The notes beneath the pieces are model-generated. The model had not been told where the DNA came from. It did no database searches and was given only the letters and a program-made list of their open reading frames with translations. From positions 1 to 27,995 of the forward strand of contig DYHL01000005.1 in NCBI GenBank assembly GCA_020724185.1: a DNA stretch of 27,995 bases. Reading direction: 5' to 3'. The number at the start of each line of letters is the position of its first letter. The stretch's first letter is position 1. The position numbers and the translations under genes were made by a program. This document shows, one piece after another, positions 8,308 to 16,888 of this stretch. This DNA comes from Candidatus Nitrosymbiomonas sp. Its GTDB lineage: Bacteria; Sysuimicrobiota; Sysuimicrobiia; Sysuimicrobiales; Humicultoraceae.

Positions 8308-9435
8308 CTATCCGGCGTAGAATGCCCTGACGGCATCCGCAACGGCGCGCACCTCTTCCTCTGCCAACTCCGGGAAGATCGGGAGGCAGAGGATCTCGCG
8401 GCAGGCCGCCTCAGCCGAAGGGAACTGGCCGGCCCTGTAGCCCAGAGACCGGTATGCCGGCTGGAAGGGAACGAGCGTCGGATAGATGATCTGCGTACCG
8501 ATGCCGCGCCCGGCCAGGTATTCCATCAGCGTGTCGCGCCGCTCTGCGCGGACCGTGTACATGTAGTACACATGGGTGTTGCCGGGAGCAACAACGGGCG
8601 GTACCACCGGAAGGCCGGCCAGCAGCTCGGAGTAGAGTGCTGCCCAGCTCTGGCGCCGAGCGATCCAGGTGTCCAGGTGGCGGAGCTTCACATGCAGGAT
8701 CGCCGCCTGGAGTACGTCCAACCGCTGCTGGTACCCAACGACCTCGTGCCGGTGCTTGACCCGCTGGCCCATGTAGCGCAGCCGGCGAATCTCCTCGAAG
8801 CGGTCCTCCCGGCCGGTGGTTATGGCCCCGCCGTCGCCGCAGCATCCCAGAACCTTCGTGGGATAGAAGCTGAAGCACCCGATCTCCCCCAGCGATCCGG
8901 TGCGGCGGCCACGGTACCGGGCACCGTGACCGTGGGCCGCGTCCTCGATCACCAGGAGGCCGTGCCTCTGCCCCAGCTCGACCAGTGGGTCCATCTCGAC
9001 CGGCTGGCCGTACATGTGCACGGCGATGACCGCCCTGGTGCGCGGGGTAAGGGCCCCCGCTACGGCCTCCGCGGTGACGTTGTATGTGGCCGGGTCAACG
9101 TCCGCGAATACCGGAACCGCGCCGGTGTACGACACTGCGAACGCCGTCGCAGCGTAGGTATTGGAGGGAACGATCACCTCGTCGCCCGGCCCGATGCCGG
9201 CGGCGCGGAGGGCCAGGTGCAGCGCCTCGGTGCCGCTGCCGATCCCAAGACAAAACCGGCTCCCGCAGTAGGCAGCCCACTCCTGCTCGAAGGTCTCGAC
9301 CACCGGCCCGAGCACGTAGCGCCCGGTGGGAAGAACCTCGTCCAGGGCCGCGCGGATCTCGGCGGCGATCTCCCTGTACTGGCGGGTTAGGTCCTCGGCA
9401 GGGATCGGTGGGGGTGTAGGCGCCAGGGTGCTCAT
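8308..9435 (-). CDS. DegT/DnrJ/EryC1/StrS family PLP aminotransferase
   Basis: The 375-residue protein is a sugar-type aminotransferase that normally transfers an amino group to a keto sugar or keto cyclitol. GSGTEAL (66-72) binds PLP phosphate, D165 lies in the IEDAAH motif, and K194 in FYPTK is the expected Schiff-base lysine, followed by a GDGGAI loop. These features look fully active. ATG 9435 overlaps the kinase stop (ATGA) and follows a G-rich ribosome site. Such enzymes usually belong to amino-sugar biosynthesis. Here it sits between a kinase and a glycosidase behind a sugar importer, so it might run in the catabolic direction or modify a keto intermediate. That role is inference. Confidence 0.9.
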   Translation of the reverse strand: MSTLAPTPPPIPAEDLTRQYREIAAEIRAALDEVLPTGRYVLGPVVETFEQEWAAYCGSRFCLGIGSGTEALHLALRAAGIGPGDEVIVPSNTYAATAFAVSYTGAVPVFADVDPATYNVTAEAVAGALTPRTRAVIAVHMYGQPVEMDPLVELGQRHGLLVIEDAAHGHGARYRGRRTGSLGEIGCFSFYPTKVLGCCGDGGAITTGREDRFEEIRRLRYMGQRVKHRHEVVGYQQRLDVLQAAILHVKLRHLDTWIARRQSWAALYSELLAGLPVVPPVVAPGNTHVYYMYTVRAERRDTLMEYLAGRGIGTQIIYPTLVPFQPAYRSLGYRAGQFPSAEAACREILCLPIFPELAEEEVRAVADAVRAFYAG

Positions 9436-10961
9436 GCGGTCCCCCCCAGGCGCTCGAAGACGGGAACCAGCGCCGTGTAGGCGTCGCAGAAGACCGGGTA
9501 GAGCTCCTCGTAGCGCCTGCGGGCAGCCGGATCGGGCGTCTGTATCTCGACGATCTCGACCAGTTGCTCGGCAACGCCGAAGTCCTTGATCAGCCCAACC
9601 CCGATCCCGCCTGCCACCGCTGCTCCCAACGAGGTGGCCTCTTCCAGGTATCTCGGGCGCAGCACGGGCAGGCCGTAGACGTCGGCCATGATCTGCCGCC
9701 ACAGTCTTCCCCGTGCGCCTCCGCCTATCAATCGCATCTGCTCGATCCCGGCGCCCTGTCGCTGGAAAGCGTCCAGGATGATGCGCAGGTTGAAGGCCAC
9801 CCCTTCCAGGACCGCCCGCGTCATGTGCGCCCGCGTGTGGGTCATGGTCAGGCCGATGAAGGCGCCCCTTGCGCGGGGGTTCCAGTGAGGGGCGCGCTCG
9901 CCCATCAGGTAGGGAAGATAGATCAAGTTCCCTGCACCCGGAGGGATCGCCTCTGCCTCGCGGTCGAGGATTTCGTACGAATCAACCCCGCGCTCTCGTG
10001 CCTCCAGAGCCTCGAGCCCGCCGAGCTGGTTCCTGAACCACTGGTAGGAGCCGCCCGCGGTCTGCATGGTGCCGGTGGGCATGACCATCTTGGGGTCGAG
10101 GTGGTGGAAGTTGAATGTCCGCCGTTCGGGGTCCTGGATGGGAGCCGAAGTTGCCAGCGCTATCCACGAGGACGAGCCGACGTAGTTGTAGGCCCCCCCC
10201 TGGCGCACCACGCCCGCGCCCACCGCGGCGCACGGGCCGTCCCCACCCCCGATCACCACAGGCGTGCCCGCGGCCAGCCCGGCCTCCTCCGCTGCCCCTG
10301 GCCGCACCTCTCCTACCACGTCAATCGAGGAGTGGAGGTCCGGCAGGACACCTGCGTCCAGGCCCACCGCGTCGAGGATCTGCGGTGCCCACGTCCTGGC
10401 CTGCAGGTCGAAGGCGTTCATGCCCGAGGCGTCCGAGTAGTCCGTCACGAACTCACCGGTAAGGCGGTAGATCAGGTAGTCCTTGGCGTGAAGGAACTTG
10501 TGGGCCTGCCGGAATACCTCGGGCTCGTGGCTCTGTATCCAGAGAATCTTCTCAAGGGAGTACGCGGGGCTGATGCGGTGACCGGTCAGGCGGTAGACCG
10601 CCTCCTCGCCGACGCGCTCTCGGAGCAACCGGGCCTCTCCCTCTGCGCGCTGGTCCGCCCAGATGATCGAGTATCGCAGCGGCCGTCCCCTGGCGTCCAC
10701 GGGCAGGCAGCCCATCATCTGGCCGCTGAAGCTGACCACACCGATCTCCTGTGCGGTGACGCCCGCCTGCGCCAGCAACTGGCGGGACGACTGGCAGAAC
10801 GCCTTCCACCAGTCCGAGGGGTCCTGCTCGGCCCAGTTGACCGCGGGGTAGCGCGTCTCGTATCCGGCGAACGCGCTTGCCAGCAGCACCCCGTCGTCCC
10901 GAAACAGCGTGGCCTTGTTGCCCGTGGTCCCCAGGTCGTGGGCAAGAATCAGCCGCCTCAT
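9432..10961 (-). CDS. FGGY carbohydrate kinase, xylulokinase-like
   Basis: This 509-residue kinase phosphorylates a ketose or related sugar with ATP. The N-terminal phosphate loop is DLGTTGNK (9-16). The FGGY hallmarks FSGQMMG (78-84) and WADQR (101-105) match xylulokinases, and D241 in GGGDGP is the expected catalytic base. The second domain has MGERAPHW and IGGGARG. Length equals the family norm. ATG 10961 overlaps the upstream permease stop (ATGA) and follows GGGAGG by 9 bases. D-xylulose is the best guess from similarity, but FGGY specificity cannot be settled by eye, and a second kinase of this family lies at 15347-16888. Confidence 0.85.
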   Translation of the reverse strand: MRRLILAHDLGTTGNKATLFRDDGVLLASAFAGYETRYPAVNWAEQDPSDWWKAFCQSSRQLLAQAGVTAQEIGVVSFSGQMMGCLPVDARGRPLRYSIIWADQRAEGEARLLRERVGEEAVYRLTGHRISPAYSLEKILWIQSHEPEVFRQAHKFLHAKDYLIYRLTGEFVTDYSDASGMNAFDLQARTWAPQILDAVGLDAGVLPDLHSSIDVVGEVRPGAAEEAGLAAGTPVVIGGGDGPCAAVGAGVVRQGGAYNYVGSSSWIALATSAPIQDPERRTFNFHHLDPKMVMPTGTMQTAGGSYQWFRNQLGGLEALEARERGVDSYEILDREAEAIPPGAGNLIYLPYLMGERAPHWNPRARGAFIGLTMTHTRAHMTRAVLEGVAFNLRIILDAFQRQGAGIEQMRLIGGGARGRLWRQIMADVYGLPVLRPRYLEEATSLGAAVAGGIGVGLIKDFGVAEQLVEIVEIQTPDPAARRRYEELYPVFCDAYTALVPVFERLGGTA

Positions 10962-11809
10962 CGTCCGGAGCCTCCCAGGACGTTCGTCACCAGGTACCGC
11001 TGCAGCCCGACCGCTATCAGAACAACCGGAAGAATCGTGATCAGCGACATCGCCGAGAGCGACCACCACTCGATGGCGCGCTGCGTGTGCTGGGACGCGA
11101 TGAGGATCGGCATCGTGCGCGCGTTGTTGAACGTCAAGATCAGGGCGAGCAGGAACTCGTTCCAGGCGAACACCAGGCAGAACAGGAAGGTGGCCACCAT
11201 CCCGGGCGCCGAGACCGGGAGGACGATGCGCCAGAGGATCTGGGGGCGGGAGGCTCCGTCCGTGAGGGCGGCTTCCTCCAGCGAGGGCGGGATCTGCTTG
11301 AAGAAGTTGTGCATCAACCAGACCGCCAGCGGCAGGTTGAAGGCGGTGTAGACCAGCACCATGCCCGTCCGCGTGTCAATCAGGCCCACCACCCGCAGCA
11401 TCAGGAACAGCGCCAGGCCGGTCACGATGGGCGGCATCATCCGCTGCGAGACGATCCAAAACAGCACGTCCTGGTTGCCGAGCGGACCGGCCCGCACCTG
11501 GAAGCGCGTCAGGCCGTAGGCCGCCATGGCGCCCACGACAACGACGAGGAAGGTGCTGCCCAGCCCGATGATGACGCTGTTGGCCAGCGGCCGTCCCACC
11601 GTCTCCTTCTCGATCCCAAACAGGATCGCGCGCCATGCAGAGAGCGTGGGCTGGAAGTCCACCCAGGGCAGGAAGGTGGCCCCCTGGCTAACGGCAAGCG
11701 GCTCCTTGAACGAGGCGATCACCGTCCAGTACAAGGGGAAGAGCGCGAACAGGCCCCAGGCACAGAGGGCGGCGTAGATGAGGGCCAACCTGACCCCGCG
11801 CGCCCTCAC
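10958..11809 (-). CDS. Carbohydrate ABC transporter permease (CUT1, MalG-like)
   Basis: The 283-residue inner-membrane protein has about six transmembrane segments and the EAA loop EEAALTDGASRPQILWRIVL that docks the ATPase. Together with the MalF-like gene and the binding protein upstream it forms a CUT1 importer. No ATPase gene lies beside it, so a shared MsmK/MalK-type ATPase encoded elsewhere is expected; the RbsA-type ATPase in this window belongs to a different class. GTG 11809 is favoured because it forms a GTGA overlap with the preceding stop; GTG 11815 is the alternative, two codons longer. Confidence 0.9.
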   Translation of the reverse strand: MRARGVRLALIYAALCAWGLFALFPLYWTVIASFKEPLAVSQGATFLPWVDFQPTLSAWRAILFGIEKETVGRPLANSVIIGLGSTFLVVVVGAMAAYGLTRFQVRAGPLGNQDVLFWIVSQRMMPPIVTGLALFLMLRVVGLIDTRTGMVLVYTAFNLPLAVWLMHNFFKQIPPSLEEAALTDGASRPQILWRIVLPVSAPGMVATFLFCLVFAWNEFLLALILTFNNARTMPILIASQHTQRAIEWWSLSAMSLITILPVVLIAVGLQRYLVTNVLGGSGR

Positions 11810-12714
11810 GACCACAGCTCCGCGGCCTGGTAGCGCCGCGTCACGCGCACCAGGGCGAGGGCGGAGGCCAAAACCAGCAGGAACAGGGCCAGGGCGATAG
11901 TGGCGCCGTAGGCCAGGTCGAAGGACAAGAAGCCCGTATAGTAGGCATGGAGCGTCAGGCTTTCCGTGCTCACGCCAGGGCCGCCCCCGGTGATGATGAA
12001 GATCTCGTCCACGATCTTGAACGCCTCTAGAGTGCGCAGCAGCGTCACCGCCACCGCGGTCGGCACCAGCATGGGAAAGATGATGTGGCGGAAGAGCTGC
12101 CAGCCCGAGGTCCCATCAAGCTGAGCGGCCTCGATCACCTCACCGGGTAGGGCCTGCAGCGCGGCCAGGAGCACGATGAACATGAACGGGGTCCAGTGCC
12201 AGACATCGGTAAGGATAATCGAGAAGATGGCAAGATGCCGGTCACTGGTCCAGGCCACCGAAGGGAGGCCGGCCATGTCGAGAAGGGCGTTGAGCGGCCC
12301 GATGGTTTCGTGGTACATCATCCGCCAGGTGTAGCCGATGGCAATGGGAGCCAGCGTCATGGGCAGGATGAACACCGTCCGGAAGATGCCGCCTCCGCGC
12401 AGGGGCCGGTTCATCAGCAGCGCGAGAGCGAGCCCGAGCAGGAGTTCAAGGGTAACCGCAGCCGCCACGATGAGCACGGTGTTCGACAGCGAGTTCCAGA
12501 AGCGGTCATCGGTTGCCAGCCGGATCCAGTTGGTCAGGCCTCCGAAGTCCAGGCGCAGTCCTCCCACCAGGGAGACGCGGCTCAGGGTCAGGGTCAGCGT
12601 GAACAGGAATGGAAAGACGGTAAACAGCAGCAGAATCCCAACAGCCGGAAACAGGAAGGGAGCCGCGGACTGCCGCCCTGGGAAGGGTTGTGCGATCGGT
12701 GGTCTCTCTCTCAC
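11806..12714 (-). CDS. Carbohydrate ABC transporter permease (CUT1, MalF-like)
   Basis: This 302-residue membrane protein has about six hydrophobic helices and an EAA-type loop (VIEAAQLDGTSGWQLFRHII). It pairs with the MalG-like permease to move a mono- or oligosaccharide inward. GTG 12714, with AAGGGG four bases upstream, is chosen because a longer reading frame up to 12810 would run through the intergenic hairpin and into the binding-protein gene. The start lies 55 bases beyond the binding-protein stop, with the hairpin between them, so lower expression than the binding protein is expected. Confidence 0.88.
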   Translation of the reverse strand: MRERPPIAQPFPGRQSAAPFLFPAVGILLLFTVFPFLFTLTLTLSRVSLVGGLRLDFGGLTNWIRLATDDRFWNSLSNTVLIVAAAVTLELLLGLALALLMNRPLRGGGIFRTVFILPMTLAPIAIGYTWRMMYHETIGPLNALLDMAGLPSVAWTSDRHLAIFSIILTDVWHWTPFMFIVLLAALQALPGEVIEAAQLDGTSGWQLFRHIIFPMLVPTAVAVTLLRTLEAFKIVDEIFIITGGGPGVSTESLTLHAYYTGFLSFDLAYGATIALALFLLVLASALALVRVTRRYQAAELWS

Positions 12715-12730
12715 TTGTCCCCTTAGAATG

Positions 12731-12763
12731 GGGACGCCCCGCGGCCCTTCCGCGGGGCGTCCC
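12731..12763 (-). terminator. 14-bp hairpin between binding-protein and permease genes
   Basis: Arms at 12731-12744 and 12750-12763 are perfectly complementary, with a five-base loop. It sits just after the binding-protein stop (12770). No T-run follows on the minus strand, so it probably protects the 3' end of binding-protein mRNA and partly attenuates the permease genes rather than ending transcription fully. That arrangement is known for malE-malF type operons; its action here is inferred. Confidence 0.75.
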
Positions 12764-12769
12764 GTCAGG

Positions 12770-14260
12770 CTACTTGGCCGGAAGGCCCAGCCATGCGCGG
12801 TACAAGGCAATCATCCTGTCGCGACCCTGGCCGTCGGTGATCTTCTCCCACTCGGCCGCGGCGCGGTCCAGGGCGGCCTTGGGCGTGATCTCGCCGGCAG
12901 CGGCGCGGGCGAGCTGCGTCTCCAACGCATCGAGGTAGCGCGCCTGTCCGGGCAGCTTCAGGTCGAGCTGGGCGTTGGGGTGGGCCAGCGATGCCTTGAT
13001 GGCCCCCAGGTACGAACCCAGGTCGGGCTCGACAAACCCGAACTTCTTCCAGCCCGAGGTGTCGGCGAAGTGGGACGCGCGGAACGGGTTGAGTCCGGTC
13101 TCCGCGGTGGTCACGGCGGTGTAGCTGTTCTTGGGCTCCGCGATGGTCCGGCAGAAGTCGTAGGCAGCGGAGGGGTTCTTGGTGGTAACCATCACGCCGC
13201 AGACCCAGCCGCCGAACGCCAAGTAGGGCGCCACGTTGGGTTTGTCGAGGGTGGCCCACTTGCCCGTCTTGTAGTCGTACACCTGCGGGGAACCCGGCAG
13301 GACGATCGTGCCGATCTTCCCCCTCACGATGGATTTGGGATCGGTGCCCCCGACGATCCCTGTGTCGCCCCAATCCAACGCCAGGGCGGCCACGCCGGCT
13401 GCAAACTGGCTGCGCACATCGCCGGAGTCGAAGTTGATCATCCCAGGCGGGCCCAGCTTGACCAGGGCCACCCAGTCCTCCAGGGCCTTGACGAAACCGG
13501 GGTTGTTGATCTGCGGCTTCATGGTCTGCGGGTCAAAGAACATGTTGCCCTTCTGACCCGGTACGCTTACGTAGGCGGCTGCGTGGGACATGAAGAACCA
13601 GAACGCCTGCCCGCCGCGCCTGAAGGCTTCGAGGACGCCGAAGCGCTTCTTGCCGTCCCCTGCCCACTCCCAACCGTTGAAGAACTCCGCGATGTCGCGG
13701 TACTCCTTCCAGGTCGCAGGAGGCCGCAGATCATATCCATACTTGGTCTTGAACCGGGCCTTGTGTTTGGGGTTCTCAAGGGCGTCACGCCGGTAGAAGA
13801 CCGTGTGCACGTCGCCGTCAATGGGAAGGGCGTAGAGCATGCCGCCCCAGTTGACCGTTTGTTGGTATGTGGGTAGGATGTCGCCCCAGTTGAGACCCGC
13901 GTCGGCCTTGATGCGGTCGGTCAGGTCGAGAAGGTACCTGTTGCCGGCGAAGTCGCCCATCCAGGCCGAGGCGAACAGGGCGATGTCATACGCCGCCGTC
14001 CCCAGGGCAAAGGAGGACATCAGCTTGGAGTACAGCTCCCCGAAGGGAGCCGTGACGAGGTTGATCTTCCCGCCGGTGCGCTCCTGCCATGCGGGCGCGA
14101 ACATCTGCACCGGTTTGGCGATGTAGGGCGGGTTCTGGGTAAAGACGGTAAGCGTGGCGCCTGAGAACGGCTTCCCCTGCCCGGCCGCTCCCACGGGGAG
14201 AAGGGCAACACATAGAGCGAGGCCGACCAGAATGCCGATCAGCCTGAACCTCCTTGCCAT
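12770..14260 (-). CDS. Sugar ABC transporter substrate-binding protein (CUT1 family)
   Basis: The 496-residue secreted protein captures a carbohydrate for the two permeases downstream. It has a basic start (MARRFR), a hydrophobic core and a probable cleavage near GAAGQG (~25-29). There is no lipobox cysteine at the cleavage site, so it is probably a soluble periplasmic protein. The body shows the type-I binding-protein pattern: TLTVFTQNPP, then PAWQERTGGKINLVTAPFG, GMLYALPIDG and the central TWKEY region. It is longer than typical MalE-class proteins (about 400-450). ATG 14260 follows AGGAGGTGA with an optimal gap. It lies 34 bases after the hydroxyacid dehydrogenase stop, so it may be read through from upstream. 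The ligand is not known. Confidence 0.9.
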   Translation of the reverse strand: MARRFRLIGILVGLALCVALLPVGAAGQGKPFSGATLTVFTQNPPYIAKPVQMFAPAWQERTGGKINLVTAPFGELYSKLMSSFALGTAAYDIALFASAWMGDFAGNRYLLDLTDRIKADAGLNWGDILPTYQQTVNWGGMLYALPIDGDVHTVFYRRDALENPKHKARFKTKYGYDLRPPATWKEYRDIAEFFNGWEWAGDGKKRFGVLEAFRRGGQAFWFFMSHAAAYVSVPGQKGNMFFDPQTMKPQINNPGFVKALEDWVALVKLGPPGMINFDSGDVRSQFAAGVAALALDWGDTGIVGGTDPKSIVRGKIGTIVLPGSPQVYDYKTGKWATLDKPNVAPYLAFGGWVCGVMVTTKNPSAAYDFCRTIAEPKNSYTAVTTAETGLNPFRASHFADTSGWKKFGFVEPDLGSYLGAIKASLAHPNAQLDLKLPGQARYLDALETQLARAAAGEITPKAALDRAAAEWEKITDGQGRDRMIALYRAWLGLPAK

Positions 14261-14294
14261 GCGCTCTCACCTCCTGACCAGATAGAATCTCCCG

Positions 14295-15350
14295 TCACCG
14301 CTCCTTTCCGTACCGCCTATCACCTCCTTCATTGTGGGCACACCGTCCAGTCCCCTCCTTGCCCGCGTCCTTGCCCGCCTGGTCGTAGACGCCAGGATTG
14401 ACCACGCCCTCGGGCCGCGCGCCCCGCAGAACGCTTACGACGTTCTCCGCTGCCATGACGCCCATCCGGCGGATCGCCTCCTGCGTCTGTGAGCCCGCAT
14501 GCGGCGTGAGGATCACCGAGTCCAGGCACAGGAGGTCGTTGGCCCCGGAGGGCTCCACCGCCCGGACGTCCAGCGCGGCGCCCGCCAGATCACCCCTACG
14601 CAGCGCCTCTGAAAGGGCCGCCTCGTCCACGAGCTCCCCGCGCGCGGTGTTGATCAGGTAGGCGGACGGCCGCATCAGCGCAAGCTCGCGGGCGCCGATC
14701 ATCCGCACGGTTTCCGGCGCGAGCAGGGCGTGGAGCGAGACGAAATCCGATTCCCGCAGTAGATCGGGAAGCGCCAGACGGGTGACCCCCAGCGCTGTCT
14801 CCTCCTCGCGGGCAGGCCGCACCGGATCGAAGTAGACCACCCGCATTCCCAGTGCCCGCCCGCGGAGTGCGAGCTCGCGCCCGATACGCCCCAGGCCCAC
14901 GATGCCCAGGGTCCTGCCGGCGACCTCGACCCCCACCTCGCGGTGCCAGTCCCCGCGCTTCGTCCGCGCGTCGTAGCGGGGAATGCCCCGCGCCAGGGCG
15001 AGCACGAAACCGACTACAAGCTCGGCGACCGCTGTTGCGTTGGCCCCGGGGGTGACGGTCACCACGACTCCCGCGGCAGTGGCGGCTTCCAGGTCAACGC
15101 TGTCAACGCCCACTCCAAAGCGCGAGAGAACCCGCAGGCGCGGCGCGCCTGCGATCACCCTCGTCGTAATCGGCTCCGTGCCGACGATCGCGCCGTCGCA
15201 GTCCGCGATCATCTCGACCAGGGCGGTCTCCTCCAGCCGCCCCTGGGAGGGCGATATCTTGACGTGACACCCGGCCCGTTCCAGGACGCTCCAGTGCTCT
15301 CCCGGCGTGTCCCGGAACGCCCGTGCTGTTACCAGAACGGTGTGGCTCAC
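14295..15350 (-). CDS. D-isomer-specific 2-hydroxyacid dehydrogenase (phosphoglycerate-dehydrogenase-like)
   Basis: This 351-residue NAD-dependent enzyme interconverts a 2-hydroxyacid and a 2-keto acid. The nucleotide fold has VGLGRIG (151-157) with D175 favouring NAD. The catalytic trio is R237 (NTARGE), E266 (DVRAVEP) and H284 (TPHAG). The recognisable domain ends near VVNPG (~320). It is followed by an unusual charged tail of about 28 residues (KDAGKEGTGRC...), which overlies the orphan Shine-Dalgarno. GTG 15350 overlaps the kinase stop (GTGA) and follows AGGGGG by 6 bases. In this operon it may act on an aldonic or glyceric-type acid made by the aldehyde dehydrogenase. It does not look like a serine-pathway SerA because no ACT domain is present. 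Confidence 0.9.
   Translation of the reverse strand: MSHTVLVTARAFRDTPGEHWSVLERAGCHVKISPSQGRLEETALVEMIADCDGAIVGTEPITTRVIAGAPRLRVLSRFGVGVDSVDLEAATAAGVVVTVTPGANATAVAELVVGFVLALARGIPRYDARTKRGDWHREVGVEVAGRTLGIVGLGRIGRELALRGRALGMRVVYFDPVRPAREEETALGVTRLALPDLLRESDFVSLHALLAPETVRMIGARELALMRPSAYLINTARGELVDEAALSEALRRGDLAGAALDVRAVEPSGANDLLCLDSVILTPHAGSQTQEAIRRMGVMAAENVVSVLRGARPEGVVNPGVYDQAGKDAGKEGTGRCAHNEGGDRRYGKER
14319..14329 (-). promoter_or_regulatory. Orphan extended Shine-Dalgarno sequence
   Basis: The minus strand reads AAGGAGGTGAT, a perfect 11-base match to the pyrimidine-rich 3' end of 16S rRNA. No start codon follows at a normal distance. It lies inside the last codons of the hydroxyacid dehydrogenase gene, about 60 bases before the binding-protein start, which has its own strong site at 14267-14275. 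It may be a ribosome standby site, a relic of an ancestral start, or coincidence. Confidence 0.5.
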
Positions 15351-16888
15351 CGCGTGCCCCCTGGGGGTCCTCCCTGCTGGAGCGCGGCAAGCGCGCGCGA
15401 CGCCGGCCGCGTGAGATCGAAGAGGGACCGGTAGAGGTCCACGAGCGGCCGGTAGCGGGCGTGCTCATCTGAGCGTGGTTCGATCCGGCCTGCCGTCCCC
15501 ACCATCTGCCGGGCCGTGGCCTTGAGATCATCGTAGACTCCGACGGCGGCTCCTGCCACGATCGCGGATCCCAGGACCGCGAACTCGGTGCGGTTCAACC
15601 GCACATAGGGAAGCCCCAACACGTCCGCCTTGATCTGGTTCCATAGATCGCTGGAGGATCCGCCGCCGATGACGCGGGCCTCGGTGAGGTTCATCCCAGG
15701 CAATAGGGCCCGCTCGATGTCCAGGTACAGCGCGTACTCGTAGGCGACCCCCTCGAGGAGCGACCGGTAGAAGTGGGCCTTGGAATGGGCCCAGGTGAAG
15801 CCGATCCAGACTCCCCGCAGCGCAGGGTCACTGGGGCAGACGCGGCCGCCCAGGTGGGGGAGGAACAACAGCCCGTCGGCGCCCGGCGGGATCGCGCGCG
15901 CCGCTTCGTCCAGGGGCTTGTACCCTGCCTCCGTGTCTGCGAAGGTGTCCCTGAACCAGCGCAGGTTCAGGCCACCCCCGTTGATGTAGGCCAGCGAATA
16001 CCACATTCCCTCGGGCACCAGGCGGGCGGTGAACAGGGTCCGGTGCGTCACGTCAGGGGCGAACCGATCGGTGCAGATCGCCAGCACGGACGCGGTGCCC
16101 GCGACATCGAAGACCAGGCCTGGCTCCACCATGGCCGCGCCCAGCATCCCGGCGGCCTGGTCCCCGCATCCGGCCGCGATGGGCGTACCTGCCAGGAGCC
16201 CGGTGGCTGCTGCCGCCGCCGGCGTCAGGTGGCCGATGATCTCCCAGGGCCGGACGATCCTTGGCAGCTTCGCCTGGGGAACCCCGAACAGGCCGCATAG
16301 CTCGTCCGACCACTCTGCCTTCTGCGTGTCCGAGAGACAGGAGAAGTGGATGTACGTGTAGTCCATGAATGCGTCGGGTCCGGTCAGGCCAGCCATGCGT
16401 CCTGCAACGTAGCCTCCCGGAACCACGAACTTCGCGACCCGGGCGAAGGCATCCGGGTGTTCGCGCGCCAGATGCAGAATCTTGGGCCCGTGGGAGTATG
16501 TGGGCGGCCCGCCGGTCAGGCGGATGATCTGCTCCTCATGGGGGCGCATCGCGTCAATGTAAGGCCCGCAGCGGGTGTCCAACCAGGAGTCGTAGGGAGT
16601 CGGCGTGCCCCAGTGCGCGTCGATCGTGCCTATGCCCGCCATCTGCCCGTCGAAGGAGATGCCTGCGACCTCCCGCGGGGACATGCCGCTGCGCTCGACG
16701 CAGGCGCGAATCGTGCGCACCGCAGCGCCGTAGAGATCCTCGGGATCCTGTTCCACCCACCCGGGCCTCGGCTGGATCAGGCGGGACTCCTCGGTGGCAT
16801 CGGCCAAGAGTGTGCCGTCCTGGGAGAAGATGGCCGCCTTGGTAGCGGTCGTCCCCAGGTCAACGCCAACGAGACACACCCGGTTCAT
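15347..16888 (-). CDS. FGGY family carbohydrate kinase
   Basis: The 513-residue kinase has DLGTTATK (10-17) for phosphate binding, FDGQMAG (79-85), WLDTR (102-106), and D243 in GCGDQA as the expected catalytic base. The C-terminal part has IGGGSSSDLW. It differs from the other kinase in the window in its loop LGGRVCPSDP, where xylulokinases usually have GERTPxxxP, so a different substrate is likely: another ketose, a tetrulose or a sugar alcohol. ATG 16888 overlaps the cupin isomerase stop (ATGA), and its own stop overlaps the dehydrogenase start, so kinase, isomerase and dehydrogenase are translationally linked. Confidence 0.87.
   Translation of the reverse strand: MNRVCLVGVDLGTTATKAAIFSQDGTLLADATEESRLIQPRPGWVEQDPEDLYGAAVRTIRACVERSGMSPREVAGISFDGQMAGIGTIDAHWGTPTPYDSWLDTRCGPYIDAMRPHEEQIIRLTGGPPTYSHGPKILHLAREHPDAFARVAKFVVPGGYVAGRMAGLTGPDAFMDYTYIHFSCLSDTQKAEWSDELCGLFGVPQAKLPRIVRPWEIIGHLTPAAAAATGLLAGTPIAAGCGDQAAGMLGAAMVEPGLVFDVAGTASVLAICTDRFAPDVTHRTLFTARLVPEGMWYSLAYINGGGLNLRWFRDTFADTEAGYKPLDEAARAIPPGADGLLFLPHLGGRVCPSDPALRGVWIGFTWAHSKAHFYRSLLEGVAYEYALYLDIERALLPGMNLTEARVIGGGSSSDLWNQIKADVLGLPYVRLNRTEFAVLGSAIVAGAAVGVYDDLKATARQMVGTAGRIEPRSDEHARYRPLVDLYRSLFDLTRPASRALAALQQGGPPGGTR

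Noticed and set aside
14204..14304. Tiny GTG frame overlapping the dehydrogenase stop and the binding-protein start
   Set aside because: The GTGA overlap is suggestive, but the ribosome site is only two bases away and the ~19-codon product is glycine-rich without support.
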